From: Tetradesmus obliquus
Taxonomy: Eukaryota; Chlorophyta; Chlorophyceae; Sphaeropleales; Scenedesmaceae
Assembly (NCBI GenBank): GCA_030272155.1
Contig: CP126199.1
Coordinates: 2,604,001 to 2,668,000, forward strand
Direction of reading: 5' to 3'
Length of the DNA: 64,000 nucleotides
The first letter of the stretch is position 1; every line of letters begins with the position of its first letter. The translations under genes were made by a program, and so were the position numbers. Shown here one piece after another: positions 41,683-64,000 of the stretch. Below the pieces are notes generated by a model. That model made no database searches. It worked only from the letters and a program-made list of their open reading frames with translations, and had not been told where the DNA came from.

Positions 41683-43280
41683 CAGCAGGGCAGCTGGTGA
41701 CATGAAGGGCTGCGCTATAACAGTGCGCATCCTGCACGTTGCGTGAGACTGCACCTGCTGCGTGCAAAAGATCTGCAGGTTGTAGAACATTCAACTGAGC
41801 TGGTTGTGAACTTTTTACCTTGTGTGCCACTGTTTGTGCCATGGGCTCATGCTGCATATGCATCAGGCCATGGTCTGATCTGGATTCTGATCTGTACACG
41901 TTGCAACATGGGTTCCACTACATTATATGCTACACACACGAATTTTGACTTGAATCAAGGCTCAAGAGATCACGTGATTGGAGCACCAGTCAAGGGTGTA
42001 AGCGCAAGAATGCTTGTTATGCAAGCAAAGGCATTTGCAAAGTGCAATGCAAGGCCACCACCAAAAACACAGGGTGGATAGCGACCTGAATTACCAAAGC
42101 AACAGTCGCAAGTTCTACTACATGCATAGTGTAACTGTCTGTGTCATGCTGAATTCGATGTGCCCGCGTTGTTGGAGCTCGGTGTCGTCCAGGCCTTCAG
42201 GGCTGGCAGATTTCCAGCTACAGCAGCAAGAATACCGACATTGATATATTACCAGCAAAACAGTATAGCATAAGCAGTAGGTTGTGCTTGCAAAACAGCA
42301 GCACCACCGGTAGTTTCACTGGACGAGAGGCGGGAAACGGTCAAGTTGCTTTGAGGGTGTTTGGCACACGTTACTAGCCAATGCGATGGAAGTTTCGAGG
42401 AGCTGGAGCAGTTGCAAGTGTGCTGCTTTATGCCAAACAGGATCCACCGTGTTACTCTGGCATTAGGGTTGATTGCTGTGGTGCTGTTTGCGGTCCTTTC
42501 AACACGCTTGTCCTATGAGTATTTATCGAGTGTTCCAACATCGAGCAGCGTGCGCCTGACTGCAGACAACTTGCAGTAGTCCAACAGCATTGCCAACGAG
42601 CAGCTGGTCATTTTTCACTCAAAAACAAGACAACACGGCGTAGCATGCGTAGTTTGCACTGATATTGACCGTTGTTGGGTGAGACAGAAGCTGGAGATGT
42701 ACGTCAGCACGGCCATGACCTGCAACAGGTACCCTGGCCAGCACTCTGCACCTCTGATGGAGAGGTTTTCAAAGACAGCAGTGCTGCTGCCTGCAAGCAG
42801 CCCAGCACAACACTGGCAGGCTGCAAACCCACACTCATTCACACAAACTCTTCAAGTGCTTGCAGGAACACCGTAACAGACATTCAACACAGCACGGCAT
42901 CAACCAACTTGCCTTCGCAATCAAACTGCAGCACACAGCACAAGTGCCCTTGACCATTTTACACACAGCAGCATGCGCTGGCAAGTTGTGGAGAAGCACA
43001 ATGGATACCAAGTATCACAGGTTCCTGCCATGGGAGGCCAGCCTCAAAAGTAATGTGTCCAATTTACGAACAACGTAGTTGACCGGTGCGCAGTGTAGGC
43101 TGATAGGCTGTCAATCCTATATGCAACTGGTCTCCTGCCTTAATGCATATTGTTGTGTGACACAGTAAGCTGCTTGCAAAGCCTAAGGTGTCCTGCAACC
43201 TGCAGTGCGACAAAACCTGGGAGTGGCAGGTCATCCAGGTGTGCCTGCACCTGTGGTATTGCTGCCTTGCTGCCTTGCAG
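41683..43280 (+). other. Intergenic and 5' region of the kinase gene
   Basis: A TGTAA word at 41998-42002 may end the BCM-like transcript. A 49-codon frame at 42430-42579 reads one membrane helix (VTLALGLIAVVLFAVLSTRL) but has no other support. 5' exons of the kinase are expected between about 42.6 and 43.28 kb and could not be placed. Confidence 0.4.
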
Positions 43281-45169
43281 GACTCCATTCAGGTTAACCC
43301 AGGAAGAGGCGAGGGAAGAAGGCCAGTTGGTGAGCGACCAGATCGCAGAAAGGCTCAAGCATCGTGCAGCTGCCAGCTGGCGGGCAAGAGCCGCACCAGA
43401 CCCCCATGACAACCCCAGCAGGCACACTGGGTCTGCTGTGCAGCAAGGTGAGCCATCATCAGCAGCATGACAGCAGATAAAACAGTTCCTGCAACATCAG
43501 CCATTCCTGCAAGCAGCTTTGTGCATGTACAAACCGTCTGCTTGCCTGCAGAGTACACAGCACGCCATTGGTACGTGGCTTCGCCGTACCTTGCTGGCTA
43601 CACTGTACTACACAGTCCTGCCCCCTGTATGCTTGCAGCCCCCCTGATGACTGCGTCTCGCCAGGCAACCATCAGCATCAGGGCGTGCAAGCACAGCCAA
43701 TGCAGTTGGCAGCTGATAGCAATGGGGGCTCGATCACTGCGCGTGCTGGACGACCAGCAGCAGCAGCAGCTCTTGAGCCGCCGTGCCAGCGTGTTTTGGC
43801 TGGCGCTGCTGGTGCCAGTGCGCCAACCTCAGGCAGCTTGGTGCGGCTGTGCAAGTGCTACCATGGTGGCCTGCCAGGCAGCTGCATCCAGCTGGGCCGC
43901 AGCCTGGGCAGTGGCGGCTTTGCTGACGTGCACCAGGGCATGGTTGTGCCAATGAACGGCCTGCAGCTCACCAATCCCCAGCAGTACCAGCAGGTGGTGG
44001 CAGCAGCGGCAGCAGAGGCAGCGCAGCCAAGCAGCCTTGCTGTGGCCGTCAAGCTCTTCCGCAGCAGCAGGCCCGGCATATCACCTGAAACACTCCAGAA
44101 GTGTGTTGCACGAGAGTTGGAGGCCCTGCGCCGGCTGCGGTTCAAGTATGAGGCTGTGCAGCTGCTGGCAGAAGGCGAGCCTGTTCTTCCTCCCCAAAGC
44201 GCTGCAGCGCCAGCAGCTGACAGCATGCCCAGCAGCAGCAAATGCAAGCGCAAGTTTGGCAGGGATGCTTGCTCGCTGCAGCTGCCCTACTGCGCTGTGC
44301 TGGAGCTGTGCCCCTGCTCTTTGCTGGACGAGCTGCGCAAATTTCGCCGCTGCAATGAGGACCAGGCCAGGGATGTGACAGAGCAGCTAGTGGATCTGCT
44401 GGACTACTGCCAGTGCGGCGAGCTGGGCTGCATCATTGTTCACAGAGACCTCAAGCCAGCCAACATTCTGGTGCGCGCCGACGGCAGCATTGCAGTGGCC
44501 GACTTTGGTGCTTGCTGCATCATCCAACTGTCAGCAAAAGACGTTCCACAAGCAGAAGCAGCACCGGCAGCTGTAGAAGGTAGCCAGCAGCAGCTTACAG
44601 ACCAGCAGCAGCAGCTGCTGCCTGCTGCTGCCACACCACCTGCTTGGCCAGCAATTGTGGCCACTGCAGCAGCAGCACCCATCTACACAAGCATAGGCAC
44701 CCCGTTCTATGTTGCCCCAGAGGTGTATGGCCCAGCTGCAGCAGCTGTTGCGCCTCCCAGTGGCCAGGTGGCAGCAGCAGCAGCAGCTTCTGGAGGGGTT
44801 GACACAGGCAAGTGCTCTGAAGGCAGTGGAAGCACTAGTGGCAGCAGCAGGCGCAGCTATGACGCCAGCGTCGATGTGTTTGCGCTGGGTGTGGTTGTGG
44901 TGGAGATGCTGCTTGGCAGCTTGCACGTGCTGTCTGAAGAATGGCCGCCAAGGTCACCTGCTCAAGTGCAGCAGTGGGAGCAGCGCCTGGAGGCGCTGGT
45001 TGATGGAGAGCTGCTGCCGCCTGAAGGGGTGGTGCTGCCAGCCGCTGCATTGCAGTTCATCGGCTGCTGCTGCGGTGTTGGGAGGGAGAGGGCGGCAGCA
45101 GCAGCAAGGGGCGAGCCCAAGCGCCTTACACCCGCGCAGCTGAAGGAAACACCATGGCTGCGGGACTGA
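43281..45169 (+). CDS. Serine/threonine protein kinase (5' end not resolved)
   Basis: Exons 43281-43447, a 19-nt microexon 43552-43570, and 43639-45169 (TGA). The microexon is the only way I found to link the two large exons in phase (G/AG, TG/C). The first exon reads TQEEAREEGQLVSDQIAERL; its upstream partner is missing. Kinase subdomains in order: GSGGFADVH glycine loop, VAVKLF lysine, an early Glu in RELEALRRL, HRDLKPANIL catalytic loop, DFG, GTPFYVAPE, and DVFALGVVVVEML. All catalytic residues are present. Between DFG and APE there are about 70 residues, with a Gln/Ala-rich insert, about twice the usual activation segment; another low-complexity insert follows APE. The group within the kinase tree cannot be told. 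Confidence 0.85.
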
Positions 45170-46734
45170 TTCATAAGGGTGTGCAGGGGATTGTAAGGCA
45201 CAGTTGACTTTTTGTGAAGGGCAGCAGCAACGCGGGGCGTGCTGGGACTTCATAATATATCAGATGCCATATGCAGTCCTGGCAGCGGCAAGCTGGACTG
45301 AAGGCTGCTGAGAATGAACGTGTTCTTGTTTATCTCCAAATCGTCGGCGGCAGCAGTGTTGGTACTGCTTCATGCTTGCATGTGTCAGGCTTGCATCTTC
45401 AGGGTTTGCACAGGCGGCAAGTTGCAGAGAGGGTGGACTTGACAGTCTGGTCCGTATTGGCAGTAGCTGCAGTTGCTTAGTACCCAAGATCATCATGGGG
45501 GTGTTCCTTTGCACACTTGACCTCTTGACCTATCACTTTACAAAAAACAGTGTTACTGCCTATGGTTTTGGCGGTGGACCGCCTAGAGCATGAGCTTTGC
45601 AGCTGCTGTAGCTGTGCCAGCACCAAGACACTTCTTGATGTTACTTGTAACACAGCAGTTGCCCCGTAAACATAAGTACATGCCGCAGGACCTGCCTGCT
45701 GTGGCTGCAATGAGTATGAAGCAGAACCGGTGTGTGCATGTTTTCTGCCGCAGCTCCATGCGTAACGGCACACAAGAGCATGCAGGAGAAACACGATTAA
45801 CTTGTTGCACGCATCTGTGCTCTCCTCTGACAGGTGCACGTGCAGTTAAAGCATACGTTTGGCAGCAGTGGCTGCAAATGGGCAATATCCAGCAGGCTGT
45901 CTGGTAAGGGAGCGTTGGTACAACAACCCCACGGTCCACTGCAGCCAACAAGCCATGCCAACTGCCGCAGTACAGCCCGTAAGGATGGCATAGCGTCCAC
46001 AGTGTATTGTTGCATGCAAATCACGATATGATGCATCTCCTGCGTCCATGCATGCAATGAAACAGGGTCCGAGCCATGCAGATGCTGCAGGTGACGCAGG
46101 CAATGCTCAGACTGGGCCAAGCCAGGTGGCATCTGCACGCCTTCTTTGTGACTTGGATCAACGCTGCAGTACCGCACAGGTCCATGCAGTACAATTACTC
46201 AATAGAAGCAGTCGTCAAACCACAGCCAATTTTGCTACCCGCACCACTGCTGTTCAGAGCACAGCTTGCGCCATGCTCGCATTGCAGGTTGTGCACTGTA
46301 GCAGTCGCTGTTCTAACAGTATGTTACGACAAGCAGACAACCCTTAGGTAACACCACTCCCTGTCCTGAAACACAAAAGTATCAATCATGTGCATGCCGT
46401 ACATATTCAATGCAGAGCTGCTCAAGTGCACTGAGGCATTCAAGTGCCGCGCAAGAACACGAGGTCTGATATTGCAGCATAGTCTGAGCTCGCCCCTTCT
46501 TAGACAGGGTATGTACAGGGTCAATGCCTGAGGCATCAAACAAACAGTGTAACAATGCAACATGGCTCAAATGCATTTGCCGTGAGAGGGCAGCAGGCTC
46601 AGTAACTCAACTACTCAAGAGCCAATACACACAAGCACACATGAACACGAACATGCATCAGGACATGTGCCCAGGTGTAGACACCCATTCCATGCATCCA
46701 GATGGCTGCCATCCGGCTGTTAACGTAACAAGAG
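45170..46734. other. Convergent intergenic region
   Basis: No gene seen. TGTAA at 45192-45196 lies 23 bases past the kinase stop. Composition changes from G+T-rich to C+A-rich on the + strand at about 45.6 kb, as expected between the ends of a plus and a minus gene. Confidence 0.45.
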
Positions 46735-49700
46735 TCATTTGTGTGGGCGCATAAATTTCGTCGCATAGTCCATCGCTTGTGCCCTCTGGCGCTTGTACAT
46801 GCCCTGCTCCTGGCCAGTCGGGTTAGCCCAGTTGTAGCTGTGCGTGTCTGCACGGAGCAGGATGAGGCAGCAGCAGGAGAGGCGGCTGCTGTGAGTGCTG
46901 AGAGGCAGCAGCTAGTGTAAATACTTGGAGAAAAGTCAAGTGCTGGTGAGGCAGCGGCCAATAGATGTTCAGCATGAGCTGACAAGATGACATCAGTAAT
47001 AACTCGGTCATGCACGCTTATATTGGGCAGTATCAGCAGCCAAACACAGCACTGTGAAACCAGCAGCGTCGCCATGTGGCACACGCATTGAAACTCTACA
47101 TGACGCTGCACAACACATGGCCATAGCGCCGCACCTGTGCAGTGTGAGGCCGCTTTGTATGTAACAAAGGCAATGCGAGCAGCAGCAGCATCCCCAGCAT
47201 CCCACCACTTGCCGCCATGCCTCGCATTGCCAGCAAACCCAGCCGCAATTGCCGCCTGCAGCTCCTTGAACGATTGGAAGCTGCCGCCTGCCCATCCATC
47301 CAAGTCCCCATTTGTAAACACAATGCCACCAGTCTTGCAGAGCTGCTGCATATCCAGCATGAAGCGTGGCGATTTGCGCTCGGGCAGTCTGCGGCCGAAG
47401 AGGCTGCGGCACTCCTGCCGCAGCATGAGGCCCCATACTCCGTATGCCGGTGTGAGGGTGTTTGGGGAGCCATTGGCAGCCATCTCGCTGGAGTAAACAG
47501 TGCCCTGGGTACAGACCTGATTGCGGCAAACAAGCAAAAGCAGCGTGCCGCATGTTGATTGATCCTTGCTATCCACTAAGAGTACATGTATGAGGAGCAG
47601 TGAGAGAAGGAGATAACGGCCATACAAGCGAGGGCTTGCAGCAGCACACGCTGTCGCATAGCGAGCAGTGCAAGGTAGGGCAGAGCAATCTTATGCTTCA
47701 AAGACATACGCTGCCAGCACATCCAGCAGCTTCTCTGCCACGGCCGCATAGTCAGAGTAGCACAGCAGGGGCAGCAAGCAGTGTGCCATACCTGGTAGGA
47801 GTATGCACGCAGCGATGCATCAGGATCCCCCACAATCAATGTGTAATTTGAGTTGAAAGTGTAGCACCAGTTTGCGGACCCGTTGCTCCGGAAGTAGTAA
47901 GAGGCGTCCACGATCGCCTGCAGCGGGTTCTGGGTTCTGTCATATGTTGTTGTTATAACGTCACATGCCAGCGCCACCTGACCCAGCAGCGGCGGCTGGT
48001 CGTTGACCTGTACCCAACCGTGAAACTGGCCGTATACATCCTGCAGCACAGTAACAGCAGGACAACACAACGCGTGTTGTTTTGTTGCATGTTGTTGTAT
48101 CGCATCAGCCAAAGTGGCTCGGCATGGACCAGCAGTGTATGCTGCAATGTGTCATGAGCATCGCAACTGCTGCGTGGTGGTTGGCCACGCACAGTGGTGA
48201 GGCAGCAGGAGCCGTTGCTCTGCAAGCTGGCAGCACATGGGATGTGTCACAACAACACGTGCAACATGCCACAGGAGAACAGCCTGATTTGTCAGCCGAG
48301 CCAGCTGACATGCCGTGTGTGTGATGCTAGTCATTGCAGCAGCACAGCATGCAATCGTCGTGCCCTTCCACACTCAACATTCCTGCAGACTCACCATGTA
48401 GGATGCAACGCCTGTGACCCTGTTGGATGCTGCAGCAGCACAGCATGCAACTGCCATGTACTCCACACCCAACACGACGCTAACTCACCATGTAGAATGC
48501 AAACCCTGCCTCCTGTGACTTCTCCACAGCAGCAGCTGTATTGGGACACAAGCTGAACAGTGCCGCCAGCTGCCTGCGCCCCGCCTTGTGCTTTGTCATC
48601 TTCAAAACCTCATCCAGCCCTGCTCTCACAGTGCCTGAACACACTTTGCTGCCAGTGTTCACATCCAAGCTGTCTGCAAGGATCTCGTGGTATTTGTTTG
48701 AGGTATCTGCCCACATCTGAGTGCCGAAGACGTAGGTGAGCGGCCCGCTTGCGGCCACAGCAGCAGCAAAGACGTCTGGCTTCACCACGCGGTGATATGA
48801 TGCCAGCATGCCACCTGGTCAGCAGCAGGGTTTGGTACAGCCAACGTGAACGCAGCGGCAGGCAAATGTCAGGTTTGCAGTGTAAGAAAAGACCTTGAAG
48901 ATGCTCTGCCACCTGCTCAACAGCAGAATGCAGAGCAGCAGACTTGGTCGGCGCAGCCAGCAGTGTGCTGAGTCTGCAGGTTGTTTTCATAGAGGATCAA
49001 ACTTGCAGGACGCTGCTGGTGTGGTGGCAAGCAACAGTGCTGCACAGCGCTACACACAGCATGTTGCATCATAGCAATACAGCACTGGTCAGCATGCCCT
49101 GCGAGTGAGGTTGAGGTGTGAGCCGTGAGGTATGCGTCAAAGAGCTCACCATAGCTGCCTCCGATGACGACAGCAGGCACAGCAGCAGGCACGCTGCGCT
49201 CCTTCCTTACAAACGCCAGCACTGCTGCAGTGTCTTCAATAACTTGCTGGATGGTCAGGTACTTGTACTGAGCCGTGGTCAGCAAGTTGTCAGGAGCAGA
49301 GAATGGCATGCTCTCCCCATAGTACCTGTGTTGCAGCCCCAAATGTGAAGGAAACAGCAGCAGCACCAGCAGCAGTTGTACAAGCATGAAATAGGCTGGA
49401 AGGTGATTTTTGGCATGCGCAAATGCGGCAGTAAGCTACGGGTGTGTGTGCCTGCAGCGGCCAATGCTCCTGCTGCTGCTGCCGTCACCTCAAGCAGGTA
49501 AATTGGTGTTTCCCTACCTGTGTTCCACCAACAGCACCAGAGCAGCAGCAGCAGCAGCAGTATAGCAGCAGCAGTGCACCCACCTGTGCTCCACCAGCAG
49601 TACCAAAGCATTCAGCCGCTCCGCATTCTCAAACACGATGGGCTGTTTAGGGATGCCCAGGGGGCTCTCATTGCCAAGGAACACAATGATGTTGCCAGAG

Positions 49701-50386
49701 CGTGCCTGCCGACAATGCGTCAGCATTGCAGGACACAACGACCACAGCAGCGCACATCTGTGTCAGTGTGCACAGGATCTGGCTGCACTAAGCCATGTGG
49801 TGTGCTTGTTTAATATGCCAGCTGCAGAGCAAACAACAGAACTGCAATGCTTCCTGTGTGTCTGCATATGACTGGCACTTTGTGGCACACACGATCGGCA
49901 ACATGCACATGCCAGCTCAACTAAGCAACATACACACAATCCACATCATGCCAGAAACTGCTTCTGCGCATAAGCCACACACATGGCTACAGGCACTGCT
50001 GCGCCACCACTCCACAGTGCGTTTGCATGGCAGGCACGCACCTGATCCTGCTGGTTGCCTGGGAAGCTTTTGTCGCACACCCAGAACACCTGCTTGAAGA
50101 ACCTGCTGTCTGAAGCATTGGAGTGGTCAAGCGTCTGCTTGTAAAAGCCCTTGACGCAGTTGAAGTTCACAACAGGAGGCGGCGTAACATCTGTAGCGCC
50201 TAAGGAGCTTAGCAGTGTGGCGCCAGATGGAGGAAATGCTTGGGTGCAGTACCTGGGAAGGTCAGCAGGAGACAGGCGAGCAGCAAGCAACGCAGGTGTG
50301 CAGATTGGCAGGTCATATGGATGCTTTGTGAGACACTCAGAACATACACAAGAAGCAGCCAAATAGTTTTGACTGCAATTTTAGGA

Positions 50387-50417
<31 letters not shown>

Positions 50418-51865
50418 TATGTAAGTGTTGTGCATTCAGTCATTATGCTGTGCAAATACCATCACTGCACGCAATCAGCCTGCTGGTTTGCCAGCCAGCA
50501 ATTAATTTTGAGTCCTCTGGCAGATCTTCCCTGTGTACTCACTGAGGCAAAGCATCACAGAGCTTGCCCTGGTTTGCAGCATCAGCCAGCTGCTGCTCCA
50601 GGTCAGTGCTGCCCACGTACGTCACAAGGCTGCTGTAGTTGCACTGAGCCACCCTCTGCGCAGCACAAACACAACATTGCGGATCATTGGGTGTCATACA
50701 GCAGTCCAATCATCTCATCATCAATGAATGCTGTACCCAAAGGTGCTATGGCGTCATGCCAGCTGCTGCAGTGATTTGCTTGTGCTTGTCTCTGTCTATG
50801 CATAGGTAGTTCCGGGCGCTACATGGCTTCTCCAACAAGTGGCACGCGGTCCTCCTATGATGAAGATGCAACAAAGCACTCAACATCACGCAGCGCATGC
50901 AAGATCTGCTGGAGCTGCTATTGTGCTGCCACCTGTGCTTCCAGAAGCCTAGCGTCACCTGCAGCAGTGTTGTGGTCACTGTGGCATTGCCTGTGCCAGG
51001 TGCAAGCAGCTGCTTGTACTGAGAGTTGATGTTGTCAGCCAACCAGTTGGAGATGTCACTTGGGTCTTGGCAAGTTGGCAGGATTGGCTTGCCAGTACTG
51101 GTGGGAGGCCCGCACTGCATTAGGCATGAAATCAATTGCAAAGCAATGGCGATATCAGCATGTCACTGCACTGGCCCTCCCTTGCTTGCCACTGAAAACA
51201 GCCCTCTCCTGACATTTGGATGTGCCAACCACACCCTGTGCAGCTGTTGAGGGCATGCAGTCAGCTGTTTCCATTCCTGCATCCAAATGTAACATACCTG
51301 CACCACCTGGCTCAAGGTGAAGTAGCGCATCTGCTCTCCAGCTGGAGGCGCTGCGGCAACTGTTGATTCACATTGTTTGACCAGCAGGAGACGCCAGCCA
51401 CAGTGTGGCGAGCAGCAAGGGCAGCAGGTAAGAATTGACTCAGCAAAGCCATACCAAGCTAAGCCTCTGGTTGTTGATGTTACAAGCAGCAGCAATCACA
51501 GTAGTGGTGTTGCCTGCTGTGTTTGCAGCCGCAACCAGCACTGCTGTGCAGCAGGTCACGTGCCGTAGCATGCCATTCAGTGCAACAGCAGCAGCAATGG
51601 TTGTAAGCCTGGCAGGCACCACGCAGCTCACGTGGCAGTTGAAGAAGCTCTTCATCAGCTTCGCCGGTTCTAAACCTGGCATTTAAAGCAGGGAGTTGAT
51701 GAGTGCAATGAGCAGCAGCAGCTGCTACTGCAGCTGCAGCATCCCAGACTGACACCCAGCCAACCTGTTGCCTCTGCAGATTCTGCACGCTTACCTGTCA
51801 TTCACGGGCGCAGCGTTTGTGGCCAGGCACGCCAAAGCGAGTAGAAGCAGCGGCAGTGTCGCCAT
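46735..51865 (-). CDS. Serine carboxypeptidase of family S28 (prolyl carboxypeptidase-like)
   Basis: Secreted or vacuolar peptidase. Twelve exons on the minus strand: 51865-51795, 51675-51632, 51359-51298, 51114-50959, 50655-50543, 50252-50042, 49705-49584, 49325-49150, 48814-48489, 48040-47792, 47516-47135, 46847-46735 (TGA). Phases close to 674 residues. The first exon is a clear signal peptide, MATLPLLLLALACLATNA. Catalytic features are GGSYG with the nucleophile Ser (split by the intron at 49150/48814, resuming GMLASYHR), the Asp in NGDLDGW and the His in ASHCTDTHSYNW. Other family words are FYKQTLDHSN, VFLGNES and EHRYYGESMPF. About 200 residues before FYKQTLDH exceed the usual S28 leader and contain a Cys-bearing region (CGPPTSTG, CNYSSLVTY, LCDALPQYCTQAF). 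Donor edges are copied at 49515-49550 and 48388-48420. Confidence 0.92.
48388..49620 (-). repeat. Copied donor edges in the S28 peptidase gene
   Basis: The donor edge of exon 9 (TTCTACATG/GTGAG at 48489) has a copy at about 48390-48415 with the same CTCACCATGTAG.ATGCAA on the + strand. The donor edge of exon 7 (VLLVEHR, 49584-49620) has a copy at about 49515-49550. Confidence 0.75.
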
Positions 51866-54072
51866 TGACTAATCGGCCAAAGTTCCGGGATCGCTGGCGG
51901 AAGTTGTAACACAGCAGCAATTGTGTAGCTTCCGCAAATTTTATGATAAAAGATGCTATAACACCATCGTGTGCCGAGGAAGGCTTAGGGCGTCCTCCAG
52001 TGGTGGGTCACCCTTCAGGCCGTGATGACACCCTTCAGCAGTGTCACCGGGCTCAATAACACGTTCGTCACGCTGCGAACGAACGATAAAAAGCTTGCAA
52101 CATATAAGGAAAGTTGCCGAATTGCATTCATTACAAGCATCAGCATCATGCAACACCAAGCCCCAACATCATTTCATGATCGAACCATAAGATATTACAT
52201 ACATCCCCATGACACGAATCCTCCACTGCCAAGTTGCTGATCAGCTGCTCCTCCTCTGAACAGTCCACTGGAACAATGAGCTGAGAGCAGCATGCAGCAG
52301 GCCTTCCCAAATGAAGCAAATGCATGCGGCAAATCACAACCTCAATGCTTGGTTCAGCAGTCAGTAGCCAGGCCACAACAAGCTTGCTCCTCTTTGCAAG
52401 CAGAGGAACTGCCACAGTGCACTTGGCTTTCGCAGACACCACAAATGCAGCAGAACTCATCACAGCAAGGTGTTTGGTGCTGCACGCAGCACATAGTCAA
52501 AGACACACACCACCACAAGTTGTTGATGGTGTATGCAGCAAGCGTGTGAAGAGCAACAGGGGTTGGGTTTCCAGCAGCCAAACTGTACAAACATGCCAAT
52601 AGCAGAACTATCCTTGGATTCTCGCCTTCTGACTCGCCAGACGATGCAAACAACTGTACAGCCGACTCGGCTTTTGAAACGTCGCCTGCACCTGCAGAGT
52701 TCCTCTCAAATACGGTACCCGCAACACGACGAGTCAAGCGCTACCACACAGGCTGTGCTGTTGCTGGCGCTCTACGCTCATCAAAGCACTGCGGCTGCAG
52801 TGCAGCAGAGTATGCAACGGTAGCGCCAACAGATTTACAACCCTTCTTAGCAACAAACCTAGGATATTCTGCTGTGCAACAATGACTGCCTCCAATAAGC
52901 ATGCCAGCAAGCAGAGGCAAGAGCCAAACAGCACACTCTCTCACCACAGTGACATTGGCTCGCATGCAACAACAGGTGCTGCGCACCTTTCACCAACACT
53001 GCTGCCAATGCAACACATGCAAACATACACACGCACACACACAGAAAACATGTAGTGGCAGCGGGATTGCAGCCACCGCTGAAAATGCATGTGGAATGAT
53101 GCACCACTCAGCGGTAATAAAGCATGTACTCCCTCGCACGCATTGGGTTGTGCACAATCAGAACTGAGCACCAAGTCAGTTCACTGCCCCGTGAACTTCT
53201 GTACGCATAACACAGGCAAACCACCTTCACCACATCGGTCGCCAAAGTATGGCAGTCAATACCATGCGGACACACTCTCTCGCATTGAGTTGCGCGGACA
53301 CACACACCTTTCATGGATTGGATTTGCCTTTCAATGAAAAGACTGTGCCAGCGACACGTTTGCAGGCGCGTGTATCAGATCAGCTGCCAAGCCCAGCCAT
53401 GCTAACAAGGCCAGAACATGTGGCAGAGTAAAACTGCAAGCAGGGAAAATGGCATTGACCAACCTAGCCCTGCATGCAACTGTCCAACAGTAACACACGG
53501 CAAGCTACACAGGCAGCAGTGCATGTGCAAACAGCATGTTTATCATCCTGTGCGGCCTGCTGAATACAGCCTTGCCTGCGCGTATAAATGTTGTATAGTA
53601 TGTACTGAAGCTCACCAAGTAGTACTTGTACAACTTCCAGTAGCGTAACTACTCGGTCCTCCTGTGCTCTCGCCCGTCCAACCCCAAACCCCATTGCTGC
53701 CAGTCCCATCCTTCCCCAATACATGACCAGCCAACAGCATGTACAGACCACGTCGCTAGTGTTGCAGCCAGAGGCACAACATTACTATCCTCCCCATTCA
53801 TCCGTGATGTAGCCAGCAGATACCAGGCTGCACTTGACCTGCAGGAATCTTCTGCAAGTCAACAACATCGCTGCAAACCAACACCGGATCCTCTTCCAAC
53901 AGCCCAGGTCACGCACCCTGCACTGAACTTCACACTGTGGCGCCATGAAATTGCACTACGAACTCAACAGCGCACTTTGCGCGTGAAACCACTGCTGCAC
54001 CATGCCGCCCTTCCTGCATCCCACCACCGCTATGAACTCCCTCTCCCACTGCAAACTTCACAGTGTCAACAA
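51866..54072. other. 2.2 kb without a recognised gene
   Basis: Holds the promoter of the S28 gene near 51.9-52.1 kb and the 3' flank of the ATPase gene. The + strand is C+A-rich from about 52.3 kb on, which is G+T-rich on the minus strand, as seen downstream of other genes. Minus-strand frames at 52354-52737 and 52734-52986 are open but match no family I know. Confidence 0.4.
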
Positions 54073-63988
<9,916 letters not shown>

Positions 63989-64000
63989 GACTGTGGTGTG

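Noticed and set aside
42430-42579. Short frame with one membrane helix
   Set aside because: Forty-nine codons, no family match and no splice partners; too weak to call a gene.
52354-52986. Minus-strand open frames near 52.4-53.0 kb
   Set aside because: No domain, no consistent splice phases, and the region has the skew of a 3' flank.

Overview
This is a nuclear segment of a green alga, most likely a chlorophycean (Sphaeropleales/Chlamydomonadales type). The genes are plant or algal in kind, including a CYP97B-type P450, an organellar lysyl-tRNA synthetase close to the land-plant form and a BCM/CPBP-like plastid membrane protein. They are split by many short GT-AG introns, and CAG/CTG trinucleotide runs are dense everywhere, coding for Ala, Gln and Ser runs in exons. 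Candidate TGTAA polyadenylation signals fit the green algal type. No prokaryotic operon, rRNA, convincing tRNA, CRISPR array or viral/retroelement reading frame was recognised.

Layout. On the + strand at the left edge lies a 5'-partial CYP97B-like P450 (1-5988), then a coiled-coil protein of unknown function (7999-9775) followed by a long G+T-rich stretch with no gene. A divergent pair follows: Bax inhibitor-1 (minus, 15193-16863) and a PPPDE/DeSI thiol isopeptidase (plus, 17230-19198), sharing a 366-bp promoter that holds heat-shock-element-like words. Then come an F-box/LRR protein (20261-21985, plus), a nine-exon lysyl-tRNA synthetase (22809-28694, plus), a fragmentary ionotropic-glutamate-receptor-like gene (31224-32408, minus) and a glutamine-rich ORF (33428-35446, minus). 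These are followed by a BCM/CPBP-like plastid membrane protein (37275-41682, plus), a protein kinase (43281-45169, plus), a twelve-exon S28 serine carboxypeptidase with signal peptide (46735-51865, minus) and a seventeen-exon P-type cation ATPase (54073-63988, minus). I joined the multi-exon genes by hand. Seven of these models have exon lengths whose phases close without a leftover base (P450, BI-1, DeSI, LysRS, BCM-like, S28, ATPase), which supports them strongly.

The most striking property is not a single gene. Almost every long gene carries short tandem copies of its own exon edges inside the neighbouring introns: a piece of coding sequence plus the splice site, repeated one to four times, often about 110-135 bp apart. 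I count about thirty such sets in eight kilobases of coding sequence. Only the copy contiguous with the rest of the exon is usable; the others are decaying pseudo-exons that still carry acceptor or donor sequences. LysRS and the P-type ATPase are the richest cases. One LysRS intron starts with six perfect 24-bp copies of its own donor, all in frame. A second pattern is strand composition: sequence downstream of genes is G+T-rich on the sense strand, so the skew flips between convergent genes and hints at transcript ends.
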